From Paraburkholderia kirstenboschensis (GTDB lineage: Bacteria; Pseudomonadota; Gammaproteobacteria; Burkholderiales; Burkholderiaceae), in the NCBI RefSeq assembly GCF_904848585.1, contig NZ_CAJHCR010000014.1:124001-188000 (forward strand): a stretch of DNA of 64,000 nt, given 5' to 3'. The notes under the pieces are model-generated. The model was given only the letters and a program-made list of their open reading frames with translations. It was not told the DNA's origin and did no database searches. Of the stretch, positions 27,670 through 36,294 are shown piece by piece. A program made the translations under genes and the position numbers. Every line of letters begins with the position of its first letter. Position 1 is the stretch's first letter.

Positions 27670-28590
27670 CTAGCCGTTGCCTATCCTAAGTTCCGGCTCC
27701 TCGGCGCAAATCGCAGCGAGGAAATCGACGAATTGCCGCACTCGGGAGGGCATGCGCCGTCCGGCAACAGTAACAGCGTTGATCGGAAAGGGCGGCGGCG
27801 CATGCTGGTCCAAAATTCGTACGACCTCGCCGGAGGCCAGCACATCCGTGAACAACCAACTCGCGTGGTGGGCGATGCCGAGGCCCGCGATGACCGCGCC
27901 GCGGACATGCTCGGCGTCGTTCGTGCGGAACGCTCCCGCTCCGTCGACCGTGACCTGCTGGCCGTCTACATTGAAACCCCACCCGATGATGTCTCCCTGG
28001 TAGACATAGCTAATACGCTGGTGAGTGCGTAGTTCATCTAACGTTTGCGGCGTACCGTGTTCGGCAAGATAGCCGGTGGAGGCGAGCGTTATCATCCGCA
28101 TGTCGCCGACGCGCCGGGCGACGAGTGCTGAATCCGAAAGCCGGCCGATGCGGATCGCGACGTCTATCCCCTCCTCGATCAGGTCGACTGGCCGCCCAGA
28201 GACTTCCATCTCGATCGCGACGTCGGGGAAACGTTTCCTGAATTCCGACAGGCGCGGAATAACGAACATCCGCCCGAAGGCTGGCGAGAGGGTCACGCGG
28301 ACCAGCCCTGAGGGGGCCGACTGCCCTTCAAGGACTCTCTCTTCGACGGAGTCGAGATCCTGAAGGATTTGAACGATGGCCTCGTAATAGTCCTGTCCTG
28401 CGGGCGTCACGGCAAGGGCGCGGGAATTTCTCGCCAGGAGTTGCGTCCCGAGCCGCGCTTCAAGTGCAGCGAGCTGTTTGCTAACCGTCGGCTGGCTGAC
28501 GTTCAGGTCCCTCGCTGCCTGCGAAAAGCTTCCGCTTTCGACGACGCGCACGAACATCCGCATTGCTTCTAATTTATCCACCACTTTCAT
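27670..28590 (-). CDS. LysR-family transcriptional regulator
   Basis: A 306-residue LysR protein with helix-turn-helix (SFSQAARDLNVSQPTVSKQL, about 21-40) and effector domain from about 95 (GLVRVTLSPAFGRMFVIPRL, GIDVAIRIGRLSDSALVARR), of the large CrgA-like group. It is divergent from a GST gene, and a perfect AGAATAG-N3-CTATTCT dyad lies between them, so control of the GST unit is likely. Confidence 0.88.
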   Translation of the reverse strand: MKVVDKLEAMRMFVRVVESGSFSQAARDLNVSQPTVSKQLAALEARLGTQLLARNSRALAVTPAGQDYYEAIVQILQDLDSVEERVLEGQSAPSGLVRVTLSPAFGRMFVIPRLSEFRKRFPDVAIEMEVSGRPVDLIEEGIDVAIRIGRLSDSALVARRVGDMRMITLASTGYLAEHGTPQTLDELRTHQRISYVYQGDIIGWGFNVDGQQVTVDGAGAFRTNDAEHVRGAVIAGLGIAHHASWLFTDVLASGEVVRILDQHAPPPFPINAVTVAGRRMPSRVRQFVDFLAAICAEEPELRIGNG

Positions 28591-28642
28591 TCCGCAGAAG
28601 AACAGGAGACGTAACGGTTTTCAGGTCGATCAATTCCAATCA

Positions 28643-28659
28643 AGAATAGATTCTATTCT
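28643..28659. promoter_or_regulatory. AGAATAG-N3-CTATTCT dyad, putative LysR operator
   Basis: Perfect 7-base arms are separated by ATT, placed 53 bp upstream of the LysR start and 86 bp upstream of the GST start. It is the only strong dyad seen in this divergent gap. Confidence 0.6.
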
Positions 28660-28744
28660 AAACCCCTCAGTTCCATTCTCGCGGGGAATGTCAGTATAGT
28701 CATTCGACGGCCCAGTTACGGGTGCCCAACTGAAAGGAAGAGTT

Positions 28745-29416
28745 ATGGCAATCAAGATTTATGGCGATGCGGGCTCAGGCAGCCTGCGTCGCGTGACCAC
28801 CGCTGCAAAGATCATGGGCATTGAATTCGAACGCGTCAAAGTTGACCTGTTCAAAGGCGAGAGCCAGACCGACGAGTTCAAATCGCGCCTCAATCCCCAC
28901 GGTCTGACTCCGGTTCTGAAGGATGGAGACACCATCCTCTATGAGGCCTCAGCAATCAATCTGTACCTTGCCGACAAGGTGAATTCTCCATTGGTCGGCA
29001 CCACGCAGGAGGAGCGCTTCCAGGTCCTTCAGTGGATGTTCTGGTCGGGCGAGCAGTGGCGCACGTTCACCACCACCATCTTCGATGAACGCGTGGGAAA
29101 GACGGTCATGGGTGTTCCAAGGAACGAGTCCCTCATCAAGTTCGCCGAGGGTAAGATCCGCGCCGCAGCAAAGGTACTCGACCAGCATCTTGAAGGCCGC
29201 GCGTTTATGGTTGGCAATACGTTGACCTTTGCTGATATCGACATTGCGGCGCCCTTCTCCCAGGTCGATCGTGCGAAGTTTCCGTTCAAGGAATTTCCGC
29301 ACCTTATCGCCTGGCACGACAATCTTCTGCAGTCGTTCCCCGCATGGGCGGAGACGAAGGCTGAGGTCGACAACCGTATGGAAACCTTCCTGGCGAGCGT
29401 CGGCGTGAAACTATAA
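28745..29416 (+). CDS. glutathione S-transferase
   Basis: A 223-residue protein with an N-terminal thioredoxin-like domain (1-80; GDAGSGSLRRVTTAAKIMGI, NPHGLTPVLKDGDTILYEASAI with the cis-Pro and the glutathione-binding E-A/S pair) and a helical C-terminal domain (90-215; TLTFADIDIAAPFSQV). It conjugates glutathione to electrophiles; the active Ser is probably at 11 or 13. It is divergent from a LysR gene and followed 88 bp later by an F420-type NADP-binding protein gene, forming a small detoxification-like unit. Confidence 0.87.
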   Translation: MAIKIYGDAGSGSLRRVTTAAKIMGIEFERVKVDLFKGESQTDEFKSRLNPHGLTPVLKDGDTILYEASAINLYLADKVNSPLVGTTQEERFQVLQWMFWSGEQWRTFTTTIFDERVGKTVMGVPRNESLIKFAEGKIRAAAKVLDQHLEGRAFMVGNTLTFADIDIAAPFSQVDRAKFPFKEFPHLIAWHDNLLQSFPAWAETKAEVDNRMETFLASVGVKL

Positions 29417-29504
29417 TTGTTGGTTATCCTGACGGCCAGCGAGGGTATGAAGATGGTGCGCGCGGGCCGAAACCGCCTCTGTCAACAGCATGGGAACCGA
29501 TATC

Positions 29505-30179
29505 ATGAATATTGGAATCATAGGGACCGGGCTCATCGGCGGCACGCTGACGCGCCGGTTGTCGAAGTTGGGCCACAAAGTTTTCATTGCCAACTCGCGT
29601 GGTCCGGAATCGCTTGCGGAGTTGGCCGCCGAGACCGGCGCCACAGCGGTAACCGTCGATGAGGCGGCCCGCAGCGGTGAGATCGTTTTCGTCACCATAC
29701 CGGAATCGAACATTCCCGATCTGCCGAAGAACCTCTTCGACGGTGTCAGCCCCGATGTCATCGTCGTAGATACCGGAAACTACTATCCGCGAGAGCGCGA
29801 CGGCCGCATCGATGCGATCGAAGACGGCATGGCTGAAAGCCGTTGGGTGGCAAACCAGCTTGGACGGCCCGTGCTGAAGGCCATTAACACCTTGTACTGG
29901 CGCACTCTTCTTGATGAGGGCAAACCGGCAGGCGCGCCCGGCCGCATTGCACTGCCGGTCGCCGGTGACGATGAGGCGCACAAAGCAAAGGTCATCCGGC
30001 TCCTCGACCAACTCGGATTTGATGGTATCGATGCCGGCCGGCTTGACGAGTCCTGGCGGCAACAGCCTGCCACACCAGTGTACGCCGCTAACCTCGATGC
30101 AGAAGGCGTCCGCAGGGCACTTTCCATAGCGAGCCCCGAGCGAAAGCCCGATTTTCGCGCAGCACCGAAGATCGATTGA
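29505..30179 (+). CDS. NADPH-dependent F420-reductase-like NADP-binding protein
   Basis: A 224-residue protein. ATG 29505 gives MNIGIIGTGLIGGTLTRRLS, a clean Rossmann start; an in-frame ATG at 29490 would add five residues. The middle contains FVTIPESNIPDLPKNLF and KAINTLYWRTL, matching the F420-dependent NADP oxidoreductase-like family. It is a paralogue of the protein at 24607, also downstream of a LysR-controlled first gene. Substrate unknown. Confidence 0.82.
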   Translation: MNIGIIGTGLIGGTLTRRLSKLGHKVFIANSRGPESLAELAAETGATAVTVDEAARSGEIVFVTIPESNIPDLPKNLFDGVSPDVIVVDTGNYYPRERDGRIDAIEDGMAESRWVANQLGRPVLKAINTLYWRTLLDEGKPAGAPGRIALPVAGDDEAHKAKVIRLLDQLGFDGIDAGRLDESWRQQPATPVYAANLDAEGVRRALSIASPERKPDFRAAPKID

Positions 30180-30399
30180 CAGAGCGCGGCCGAGGCAAAC
30201 GTGCCCAAGGCAGCGATTGATTGTCTCCAGCCTGCACTATCCGGCGACGCTTCGTGACCGTTGTAAACCGCTGGCAGGGAAGCATACGAGAGAGACGGCA
30301 GATCGGCGCGTCGTCATTCTTGCGGGTGCCGTCCTGCATGTGAGGGCGTGGTGCTGCCGACAGCACAACGGCCCATAAGCCCGCGCCGCCACCGCCACG

Positions 30400-31413
30400 T
30401 CACAGCGCCCGCATCGCCGCATCGAAATTCAATCCGGCTGGCAGCAAGTCGCCCCGACTACAGTGCACAAGCGCGAATGCACGCGTGCGGGGCGGATCGC
30501 CCGGCAGGTGTGCGACGTCGAATTCGATCCGATGACTACGGGGCGTCTCTTTGTCTTGCACCACGTTCATATGGTCGATCGACACCTGTTTTTTCGTCAC
30601 ATACAGGTGAGACGGTGGATCGGACAGGACTGCGCAGACACGATCAACTTCCAGTTCGAGCAGGTCCGTCGGCACCCGCAGCGCCGCAAGCCGGCTGGCG
30701 TTTTCCTTGATACTCGCCTCCACGCGGGCCAATTCACCAGCATCGTCCGACGGCTCGAGCTCGACGATTGCCCTGACTCCGCTCCCGCTGCGCTGCAGCA
30801 GGGCAAGACGTTCCTCCAGCAGCTCCCGGCCTTTTTCCACCAGTTTGCGACGATCCGTGGCAAGCATCTCCAGTCCCGCGAGCGCAAGTTGATCGATGAG
30901 CCGTCTGCCGATTTCTTCGCGAAGTGTTTCCTCCGTGTTCCCGCACATCCTCGTGAGATGGTCGCTGAAGCACAGCGTGGTCTGCGCAACGTCGTTGCGC
31001 ATTGTCTCGCCCTCGAGCGCCACGCCGAGCACGTGGCGCATCGTTAATGCCATGCCCAGAACGGCATAGGCATGCTCCGAACCGGGATGCTGATCGAAGT
31101 GCGCGCGCAATTCCACAGAGCGGCTTAATGCGCGAGGAATATCAGAGGGGGTCGCAAAGAATGCGCGGATGCAGGGATCCGACGACCAGGCCTTTGCATT
31201 CGCCTCGTGCGGCGCGGGCAATGACCTGACAAGGTTGTCGACATAATCGGCTGCAATCGTCACCGCACTGGCAAGGCGCTCGCCGTAGCGCTCTGCCAGC
31301 CGTAACCGCGGATTGATCGCCAGAACACGCTCGGCCGCTGCGTCGATCCGCTCGCGTCGCTGCCGTCCGCTCTCTTCCACGCCCGGCCGAAACAACCTGT
31401 CAAAGAGGCTCAT
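30400..31413 (-). CDS. hypothetical protein at the edge of the low-oxygen island
   Basis: A 337-residue soluble protein without a signal peptide. The N-terminus (MSLFDRLFRPG) may be a short amphipathic helix. The centre is helical and charged with a probable coiled-coil stretch (about 175-235; RRKLVEKGRELLEERLALLQ), and the C-terminus is more beta-like, with VFALV-type strands. No known domain is recognised. It starts 17 bp after the small gene at 31430, so the two are probably cotranscribed. Genes of this kind accompany low-oxygen clusters in related bacteria, so a role there is a guess from position. Confidence 0.65.
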   Translation of the reverse strand: MSLFDRLFRPGVEESGRQRRERIDAAAERVLAINPRLRLAERYGERLASAVTIAADYVDNLVRSLPAPHEANAKAWSSDPCIRAFFATPSDIPRALSRSVELRAHFDQHPGSEHAYAVLGMALTMRHVLGVALEGETMRNDVAQTTLCFSDHLTRMCGNTEETLREEIGRRLIDQLALAGLEMLATDRRKLVEKGRELLEERLALLQRSGSGVRAIVELEPSDDAGELARVEASIKENASRLAALRVPTDLLELEVDRVCAVLSDPPSHLYVTKKQVSIDHMNVVQDKETPRSHRIEFDVAHLPGDPPRTRAFALVHCSRGDLLPAGLNFDAAMRAL

Positions 31414-31429
31414 ATGCTCTGCCGATCAT

Positions 31430-31681
31430 TCACCGGAACCGAAGGTACGATCCGTCAAGATCTTGCGATCCGCGGCAGAACATGTCGTGCATACGAGGCT
31501 TGAGGCGGCGCAGCAATTCAGCACCGACGCCGTTCAAGGTGTGCACCACTGAGGACCGAACGTCGTCGCCCGGGAAATGCTTGATGCTGTCGAACTGCGG
31601 GAAGCGGTACTCGATGAGAACCGCGTTGTTACCCTCATCCGCCGCATCCGGGTCCACGTTTCCACCACATAGATCTGCCAT
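31430..31681 (-). CDS. small hypothetical protein
   Basis: An 83-residue frame from ATG 31681 (MADLCGGNVDPDAADEGNNA). It is acidic at the N-terminus and basic at the C-terminus, with no membrane segment. The ribosome-binding site is weak. The main support is the 17-bp spacing to the next gene and protein-like codon use. Function unknown; a longer start at 31762 is possible but adds a Cys/Arg-rich stretch of poor quality. Confidence 0.45.
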   Translation of the reverse strand: MADLCGGNVDPDAADEGNNAVLIEYRFPQFDSIKHFPGDDVRSSVVHTLNGVGAELLRRLKPRMHDMFCRGSQDLDGSYLRFR

Positions 31682-31805
31682 GATCTGAGGCCGCAAAACA
31701 CAGAGAAGGCGACAACATGACTTCTTTCGATCCGGGATCGGGTTGGGAGAACGCACAAACACAAGCCGACTGAAAGTGCTGACATGTGTTCACTGCGCAG
31801 TGCCG

Positions 31806-32024
31806 TTACCGCGGAGCCTCCTTCTTCTTTTCAGACAAACCCGGGAGCGAAATCAGGTTGGAAGCGACAACCGTGATCGCAACACCAATCAGAATTGCAA
31901 GTGCGCCATAACGAAACTCCGGGCTACGGTCATAAAGCAATCCGACAATGACGAAGTAGAGTCCGCCAAGCCAGATGGCGACTCCTACCAACGCGAACAC
32001 AACGCGTCTGTCCGATTTGTTCAT
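31806..32024 (-). CDS. small two-span membrane protein
   Basis: A 72-residue protein from ATG 32024 with GGAG 7 bases upstream (the start at 32060 lacks such a site). Two hydrophobic segments (VVFALVGVAIWLGGLYFVIV, about 9-28, and YGALAILIGVAITVVASNLI, about 39-58) make a hairpin with charged ends (KKKEAPR). No family is recognised. It belongs to the minus-strand group downstream of the CBS-BON gene. Confidence 0.65.
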   Translation of the reverse strand: MNKSDRRVVFALVGVAIWLGGLYFVIVGLLYDRSPEFRYGALAILIGVAITVVASNLISLPGLSEKKKEAPR

Positions 32025-32104
32025 CGCGATCTCCAAGATGGGGCCGCCGCCGTATTTCATACTAGTGCATCAGCCTTCGAAATGAAATTCGTCGGGTGAG
32101 CTCA

Positions 32105-32305
32105 TCACAACAACGGGGCCGAATCGGGCACCGTTCGGACCGGTGCCTGCGCCGGTGTGGACACTTTCACGCCGATGTCCTGCTGGAAGGCCTCGACTAC
32201 ATCCCCCACCGGGACCTCCCGGCCTCGCGACTCGCTTACAGCAGCAAGCAGCACGACATCGCGTTGCGCTGCGGCAATGTGATCGGTCGCACGACGACCA
32301 TACAA
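32105..32305 (-). CDS. small hypothetical protein (uncertain)
   Basis: A 66-residue frame, possibly starting at TTG 32305. The sequence RRATDHIAAAQRDVVLLAAV and VPVGDVVEAFQQDIGVKVS look protein-like, but a competing ATG with a better GGAGG site at about 32317 opens an Arg/Cys-rich frame, so the real start or even the gene is in doubt. Located 60 bp after the CBS-BON gene on the same strand. Confidence 0.3.
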   Translation of the reverse strand: MYGRRATDHIAAAQRDVVLLAAVSESRGREVPVGDVVEAFQQDIGVKVSTPAQAPVRTVPDSAPLL

Positions 32306-32365
32306 TGCGTTGAGTCATGATGCCTCCGATCATGTTTGCCGAACGGCCGGCTTGCCCGCAGCCTG

Positions 32366-33055
32366 CTAGATGCCCGGAATCATCTGATACGGCTCGGTAT
32401 GGTCCTCCACACCCTTGACGCCTGGTATGTTCTGCGCCGCCACGCGAACGGCATTGATCGCCTCCGCCGACTGGAAGACGCCCCACAGGTGCACAACGCC
32501 ATCGGTGACCACCATATTGCGACCAGCAAAGCCCCATTTGCGCCCCGCCAGTTCGCCCATCAGGACGGCGCGGATTTCGGCGTCCGAGAGCGTGGCGTCC
32601 GACACCGGTTCATCTGGCACGCTCGCGAGCGCCTGCACGAGATTGGCACGGCTAACGATGCCGACCACCCGCCCCGCTTCGGTCACGGGCACGCGTTTGA
32701 TGTGCCGTGCCTCGAGAATGCCGGCAACTTCGCCAAGCGGCGTGTCGGGCCGCACGGTCACCACCTCGGTGGTCATTACGTCGCTTACCCTGGTCGCGTG
32801 GGTCTTGACGTAATCGCGCGCCTCGTGATTCGCAGACCAGAAATCGAGCCACGACGCGCGCTTGCGCTCGTCGGTTCCGATCTCGCAGCGGCGAAGCAGA
32901 TCACCTTCGCTGATCATGCCGGCAAGGCTGCCGTCCGTATCCAGCACCGGCGCACCGCTAATGCCGTTGTCGACAAAAATCTTGGCAACCTGACGAATGG
33001 TCATGTCGGGCGTAACCGAAATGACTGTGGTGGTCATGACATCGGATGCACGCAT
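32366..33055 (-). CDS. CBS-pair protein with a BON domain
   Basis: A 229-residue soluble protein behind an AGGAGG site. Two CBS motifs (about 1-60, MRASDVMTTTVISVTPDMTI and GISGAPVLDTDG; 88-145, RVSDVMTTEVVTVRPDTPL and IKRVPVTEAG) form a nucleotide-binding pair, and a BON domain follows (about 150-222; VLMGELAGRKWG, GVVHLWGVFQS, VAAQNIPGVKGVEDH). CBS pairs sense AMP/ATP-type ligands. The architecture is common in Burkholderiales low-oxygen clusters. An FNR-type box at 33174 with TAATCT as -10 lies upstream. Confidence 0.88.
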   Translation of the reverse strand: MRASDVMTTTVISVTPDMTIRQVAKIFVDNGISGAPVLDTDGSLAGMISEGDLLRRCEIGTDERKRASWLDFWSANHEARDYVKTHATRVSDVMTTEVVTVRPDTPLGEVAGILEARHIKRVPVTEAGRVVGIVSRANLVQALASVPDEPVSDATLSDAEIRAVLMGELAGRKWGFAGRNMVVTDGVVHLWGVFQSAEAINAVRVAAQNIPGVKGVEDHTEPYQMIPGI

Positions 33056-33173
33056 GGGAAGCCTCCTGGAAAATAAACCGTTGAATTGAGGGGCAGACGA
33101 CGCACATGTGAATCCCTGAACGCCGACACGCCTCTGCGCGATTTCAGATTAGGCCTGCCCGACGCCCTTCCGT

Positions 33174-33187
33174 TTGACGTGGATCAT
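33174..33187 (-). promoter_or_regulatory. FNR-type box upstream of the CBS-BON gene
   Basis: TTGAC-GTGG-ATCAT matches the FNR pattern TTGAT-N4-ATCAA with two mismatches in the outer arms. On the minus strand TAATCT (33146-33151) follows with box-to-hexamer spacing of 36 nt, close to the 35 nt seen at the other sites in this island. Confidence 0.5.
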
Positions 33188-33228
33188 CCCGGCGAGGCTT
33201 GCGTGCATCAGCGCCTGTTCACGGTTGA

Positions 33229-33242
33229 ATGACTCAGGTCAA
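33229..33242 (+). promoter_or_regulatory. FNR-type box upstream of the alcohol dehydrogenase gene
   Basis: ATGAC-TCAG-GTCAA is followed exactly 35 nt from its first base by GATACT (33264-33269), giving a box centred near -41 from the predicted transcription start at about 33276. The ADH ATG is at 33303. Confidence 0.6.
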
Positions 33243-33302
33243 TTTCGTTGGGTGAATGAAGCCGATACTGGACGCCACGCAACCATCGTGAGGAGAAAGG
33301 TC

Positions 33303-34328
33303 ATGGCCCAACTTATGAAAGCCGCTATCGTCCACGAATTCGGTGCGCCTCTGCGCATCGAGGAAGTCCCCGTCCCGAAACCTGGGCGCGGACAGATTCT
33401 GGTCAACGTGAAGGCGTCGGGCGTCTGTCATACAGACCTGCACGCCGCTGACGGCGACTGGCCGGTCAAGCCGGCACTGCCGTTCATTCCGGGCCATGAA
33501 GGCGTCGGGTACGTCGCGGCCGTCGGTGATGGCGTCACCCATGTCAAGGAAGGCGATCGCGTCGGCGTGCCATGGCTCTACACGGCGTGCGGTCACTGCG
33601 AGCATTGCCTGGGCGGTTGGGAAACGCTGTGCCACCAGCAACAGAACACGGGCTACTCCGTCAACGGTGCTTACGCCGAGTACGTGCTGGCCGATCCGAA
33701 CTACGTCGGGCATCTGCCTGCGTCCGTCGCGTTCGAAGACATCGCGCCCATTCTGTGTGCCGGCGTGACCGTGTACAAAGGCATTCGCGTGACCGACACG
33801 CGGCCGGGCCAATGGATCACGATCTCCGGAATCGGCGGGCTTGGCCACGTTGCGGTTCAATATGCGATTGCGATGGGCCTGCGCGTTGCGGCCGTCGACA
33901 TCGCGGACGACAAACTGGCTCTCGCCCGCGAACTCGGCGCGGAGCTGACGTTCAATGCGCTCGAGTGCGACCCTGCAGCCGCTATCCAGAAGGAAATTGG
34001 GGGGACGCACGGCGTGCTCGTGACCGCCGTCTCACGCAGCGCTTTCGCACAGGCGCTCGGCATGGTGCGCCGTGGCGGCACCGTGGCGCTGAATGGCTTG
34101 CCGCCGGGCGATTTTCCTCTGCCGATCTTTTCCACGGTGCTCAACGGCATCACGGTGCGCGGCTCGATTGTCGGCACTCGAAAGGACTTGCAGGAATCGC
34201 TCGACTTCGCCGCGCAAGGTCGCGTGCGCGCGCGGATTCACCTCGACCGGCTGGAAAACATCAATCACGTTTTCGCGGAGTTGAAGAGCGGTAAGGTAGA
34301 TGGCCGCATCGTGCTGAAGCTCGACTGA
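33303..34328 (+). CDS. zinc-dependent alcohol dehydrogenase (AdhP-like)
   Basis: A 341-residue medium-chain dehydrogenase; ATG 33303 follows GAGGAGAAAGG. Catalytic zinc ligands are Cys in SGVCHTDLH, His in PGHEGVG and a later Cys (ILCAGVTVYK). The structural zinc cysteines are in CGHCEHCLGGWETLC. The NAD motif is GIGGLGHVAVQ (about 175). It oxidises or reduces short alcohols/aldehydes and is typically used to recycle NAD under low oxygen. It is preceded by an FNR-type box with correct spacing and followed by a hairpin at 34356. Confidence 0.92.
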   Translation: MAQLMKAAIVHEFGAPLRIEEVPVPKPGRGQILVNVKASGVCHTDLHAADGDWPVKPALPFIPGHEGVGYVAAVGDGVTHVKEGDRVGVPWLYTACGHCEHCLGGWETLCHQQQNTGYSVNGAYAEYVLADPNYVGHLPASVAFEDIAPILCAGVTVYKGIRVTDTRPGQWITISGIGGLGHVAVQYAIAMGLRVAAVDIADDKLALARELGAELTFNALECDPAAAIQKEIGGTHGVLVTAVSRSAFAQALGMVRRGGTVALNGLPPGDFPLPIFSTVLNGITVRGSIVGTRKDLQESLDFAAQGRVRARIHLDRLENINHVFAELKSGKVDGRIVLKLD

Positions 34329-34355
34329 GCGGCGCAACTGAGCGCAATGTGGGCG

Positions 34356-34380
34356 GGCCGGAGAAGAGATCACTCCGGCC
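34356..34380 (+). terminator. hairpin after the alcohol dehydrogenase gene
   Basis: Arms GGCCGGAG and CTCCGGCC with a 9-base loop start 28 bp after the ADH stop. GC-rich, no T-run; a probable but not typical terminator. Confidence 0.45.
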
Positions 34381-34642
34381 GACCTGGACACTGGCCAGCG
34401 TGGACGGAAAGCGCATTCGACATCTTGAGCCGGACCCGGTCCATCCCTTCGCTGAGACCCGCCAGTATCGCTTCGCGCTCCGTGGGAAAAATACTGCTGT
34501 GCATGAACTCGTGTTCGTCACATCGAAGAAAGTTATCACTGGCGGTGCGTGGTGCCGACCTACCTTCAAGCGGTGGAATTGAGCGCGGTCGCGGACGAGG
34601 TCGCTGCGGCCTCTCGCATGACACTCGCTGGTTGCACGCCCG

Positions 34643-34656
34643 CTGATCCAGATCAA
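34643..34656 (+). promoter_or_regulatory. FNR-type box upstream of the nitroreductase gene
   Basis: CTGAT-CCAG-ATCAA has one mismatch to the FNR consensus arms. Starting 35 nt later is CACAGT (34678-34683), a weak -10 that retains the A2 and T6 positions. The ATG of the nitroreductase is at 34715. Confidence 0.5.
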
Positions 34657-34714
34657 TCCGCGTAGGGGCGGAGCTGACACAGTGGCAATATGGATTCGTG
34701 CAGGAGACCACGAG

Positions 34715-35746
34715 ATGAGCGAACTTCCACAGACGGACGCATGGTCCGTCGACGAACATCAACTGGACATCACCGCGAGCACCGGCGAAAAGCTGCGGTT
34801 CGCGCTGCGCTATGCAGTGCTGGCGCCGTCCAATCACAACACGCAGCCGTGGCATTTCATCATGGATGGCGACAGCGTGACGCTCTGCGCCGACCGGCTG
34901 CGGGCATTGCCGGTCGTCGATCCGTTCGATCGCGAGCTGATCATCGGTTGCGGCGCGGCGCTCTTCAACCTACGCGTGGCGCTCAGCCACTTCGGGCTCG
35001 CTTACGCTATCACGCTGTTTCCGTCGGGCCTGGATCCGGATGCGCTGGCGCATGTACAGATCGTCCCGGATGGCCGTTGTGACGCGGCACTTGCGCCGCT
35101 GCTCCCCGCCATTCTCAAGCGCGTCACGACTCGCGAAATTTTTAGGGACGAGCCGCTCCCGCTGGGTGCACTTCAACAGCTCGTCGACGCCGCCGAGGCG
35201 GAGGGTGCTGACGCCGTCTGTGTTTCGAGCGCACCGATGCGCGAAAAGCTTGCCGAACTCGTCGCGGAGGCCGATCGCATCCAGTTCGACGACCCGCGCT
35301 TTCGTCGCGAACTGGCGAGCTGGATTCACCCGCGACGCCGCGAGGACGGCATGCCCGCACTGTCGGACCGCATAACCGCGGTTCTCGATCTCGCCGCGCC
35401 GCTGCTTGCCTCAGTCATTCGCACGTTCGATCTGGGTGGGGGTCTTGCGGCTGCTCATCATGCGCTCGTTGAGGGGTCGCCGCTTCTCATCTGCCTCGCT
35501 ACGTCGACGGACGACGCAGCTGCGTGGCTCTCAGCCGGCCAGGCGCTCGAGCGGCTGCTGCTGGTCGCCGCAAATGCCGGCATCACGGCGTCCTATCTGA
35601 ATCAGCCGACCGAGCTGAGCGCGCTGCGAGAGCGGCTGCGCACCACGCTAATGATGGACGCGGTGCCGCAACTGCTGTTGCGCGTCGGCCGTGGCCGTCC
35701 GGCAGCCCATTCGCCGCGCCGGCCGCTTCTCGAGGTGGTGTCCTGA
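34715..35746 (+). CDS. Acg-family nitroreductase-like flavoprotein
   Basis: A 343-residue protein; ATG 34715 follows CAGGAGACC. The N-terminal half has the nitroreductase FMN-binding signature LRYAVLAPSNHNTQPWHF (about 32-49) and GAALFNLRVAL; a second nitroreductase-like half follows (DLAAPLLASVIRTFDLG, GQALERLLLVAANAGITASYLNQP). This double arrangement is that of the Acg family (Rv2032 type, DosR regulon of Mycobacterium tuberculosis), in which activity is atypical. It is probably FNR-controlled and follows the ADH in the low-oxygen island. Confidence 0.82.
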   Translation: MSELPQTDAWSVDEHQLDITASTGEKLRFALRYAVLAPSNHNTQPWHFIMDGDSVTLCADRLRALPVVDPFDRELIIGCGAALFNLRVALSHFGLAYAITLFPSGLDPDALAHVQIVPDGRCDAALAPLLPAILKRVTTREIFRDEPLPLGALQQLVDAAEAEGADAVCVSSAPMREKLAELVAEADRIQFDDPRFRRELASWIHPRRREDGMPALSDRITAVLDLAAPLLASVIRTFDLGGGLAAAHHALVEGSPLLICLATSTDDAAAWLSAGQALERLLLVAANAGITASYLNQPTELSALRERLRTTLMMDAVPQLLLRVGRGRPAAHSPRRPLLEVVS

Positions 35747-35779
35747 AGGACCAACGCCTGTCCGATGAGGCTGCTATGG

Positions 35780-36045
35780 AGCATTTTTTCAGACTTGGCA
35801 CTACCACGCCCAGTTCGACGGGTGCACCTAATTACGGCGACGTAAGCCGGCAGCGACTCTTCGATCAATGTCAGGGCGAGATCGCTGTCGGCTCCCACGA
35901 TCTGTGCGGCTAGCGAGCGATTGTGCATGCGCTCTGTGGTGGTTCTGACGAGGTGCATCACCGCATCGACCAAGCCCCATGCCACGTTGCAGCCGAGTGC
36001 CGCCGCCGTCGCAGCCCGCGCTTGTTCATGTCCGCCCGCAGACAC
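35780..36045 (-). pseudogene. remnant of a VIT-like (CCC1-type) membrane protein gene
   Basis: On the minus strand a frame from about 36045 reads AATAAALGCNVAWGLVDAVM, then HLVRTTTERMHNRSLA and LTLIEESLP, resembling the first membrane helix and following cytoplasmic segment of VIT/CCC1-related proteins. The rest of the protein is missing: the frame degenerates at about 35840 and runs into the nitroreductase gene. The assignment is from motif memory only and the boundaries are approximate. Confidence 0.35.
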
Positions 36046-36294
36046 TGGTTGACGTGGGTCAGGCGAAACAGATTCATGTTTCGGCGACGTAAGTGAATGA
36101 AGTGACCACTGCGATGAATTGCATTAAAAGCGCGGACGTTATCACTGGCTTTCAAGATGACCTGAATCAAACGATTTGTCACGCGATCGCCTGGAGTAAT
36201 CGTCAACGCCTGACGAAGTACCGGTGCCCATGACGAGATGTCCGTTGGCATGCCGTTATGAAGCACTCACGCCTCGGGGAACTGACATCGCAAA

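Larger units (their letters stand above)
34329..34714. other. 386-bp intergenic region between ADH and nitroreductase
   Basis: It holds the ADH hairpin (34356-34380) and an FNR-type box (34643-34656). A 77-codon frame at 34349 has no ribosome-binding site or family signal, so no gene is called. Confidence 0.5.

Noticed and set aside
34349..34582. 77-codon frame after the alcohol dehydrogenase
   Set aside because: It overlaps the hairpin, lacks a ribosome-binding site and shows no family similarity.
36049..36170. Two further FNR-like sequences (36049-36062 and 36157-36170)
   Set aside because: The arms match only partly and neither has a -10 hexamer at the 35-36 nt spacing seen at the accepted sites; the adjacent gene is a remnant.
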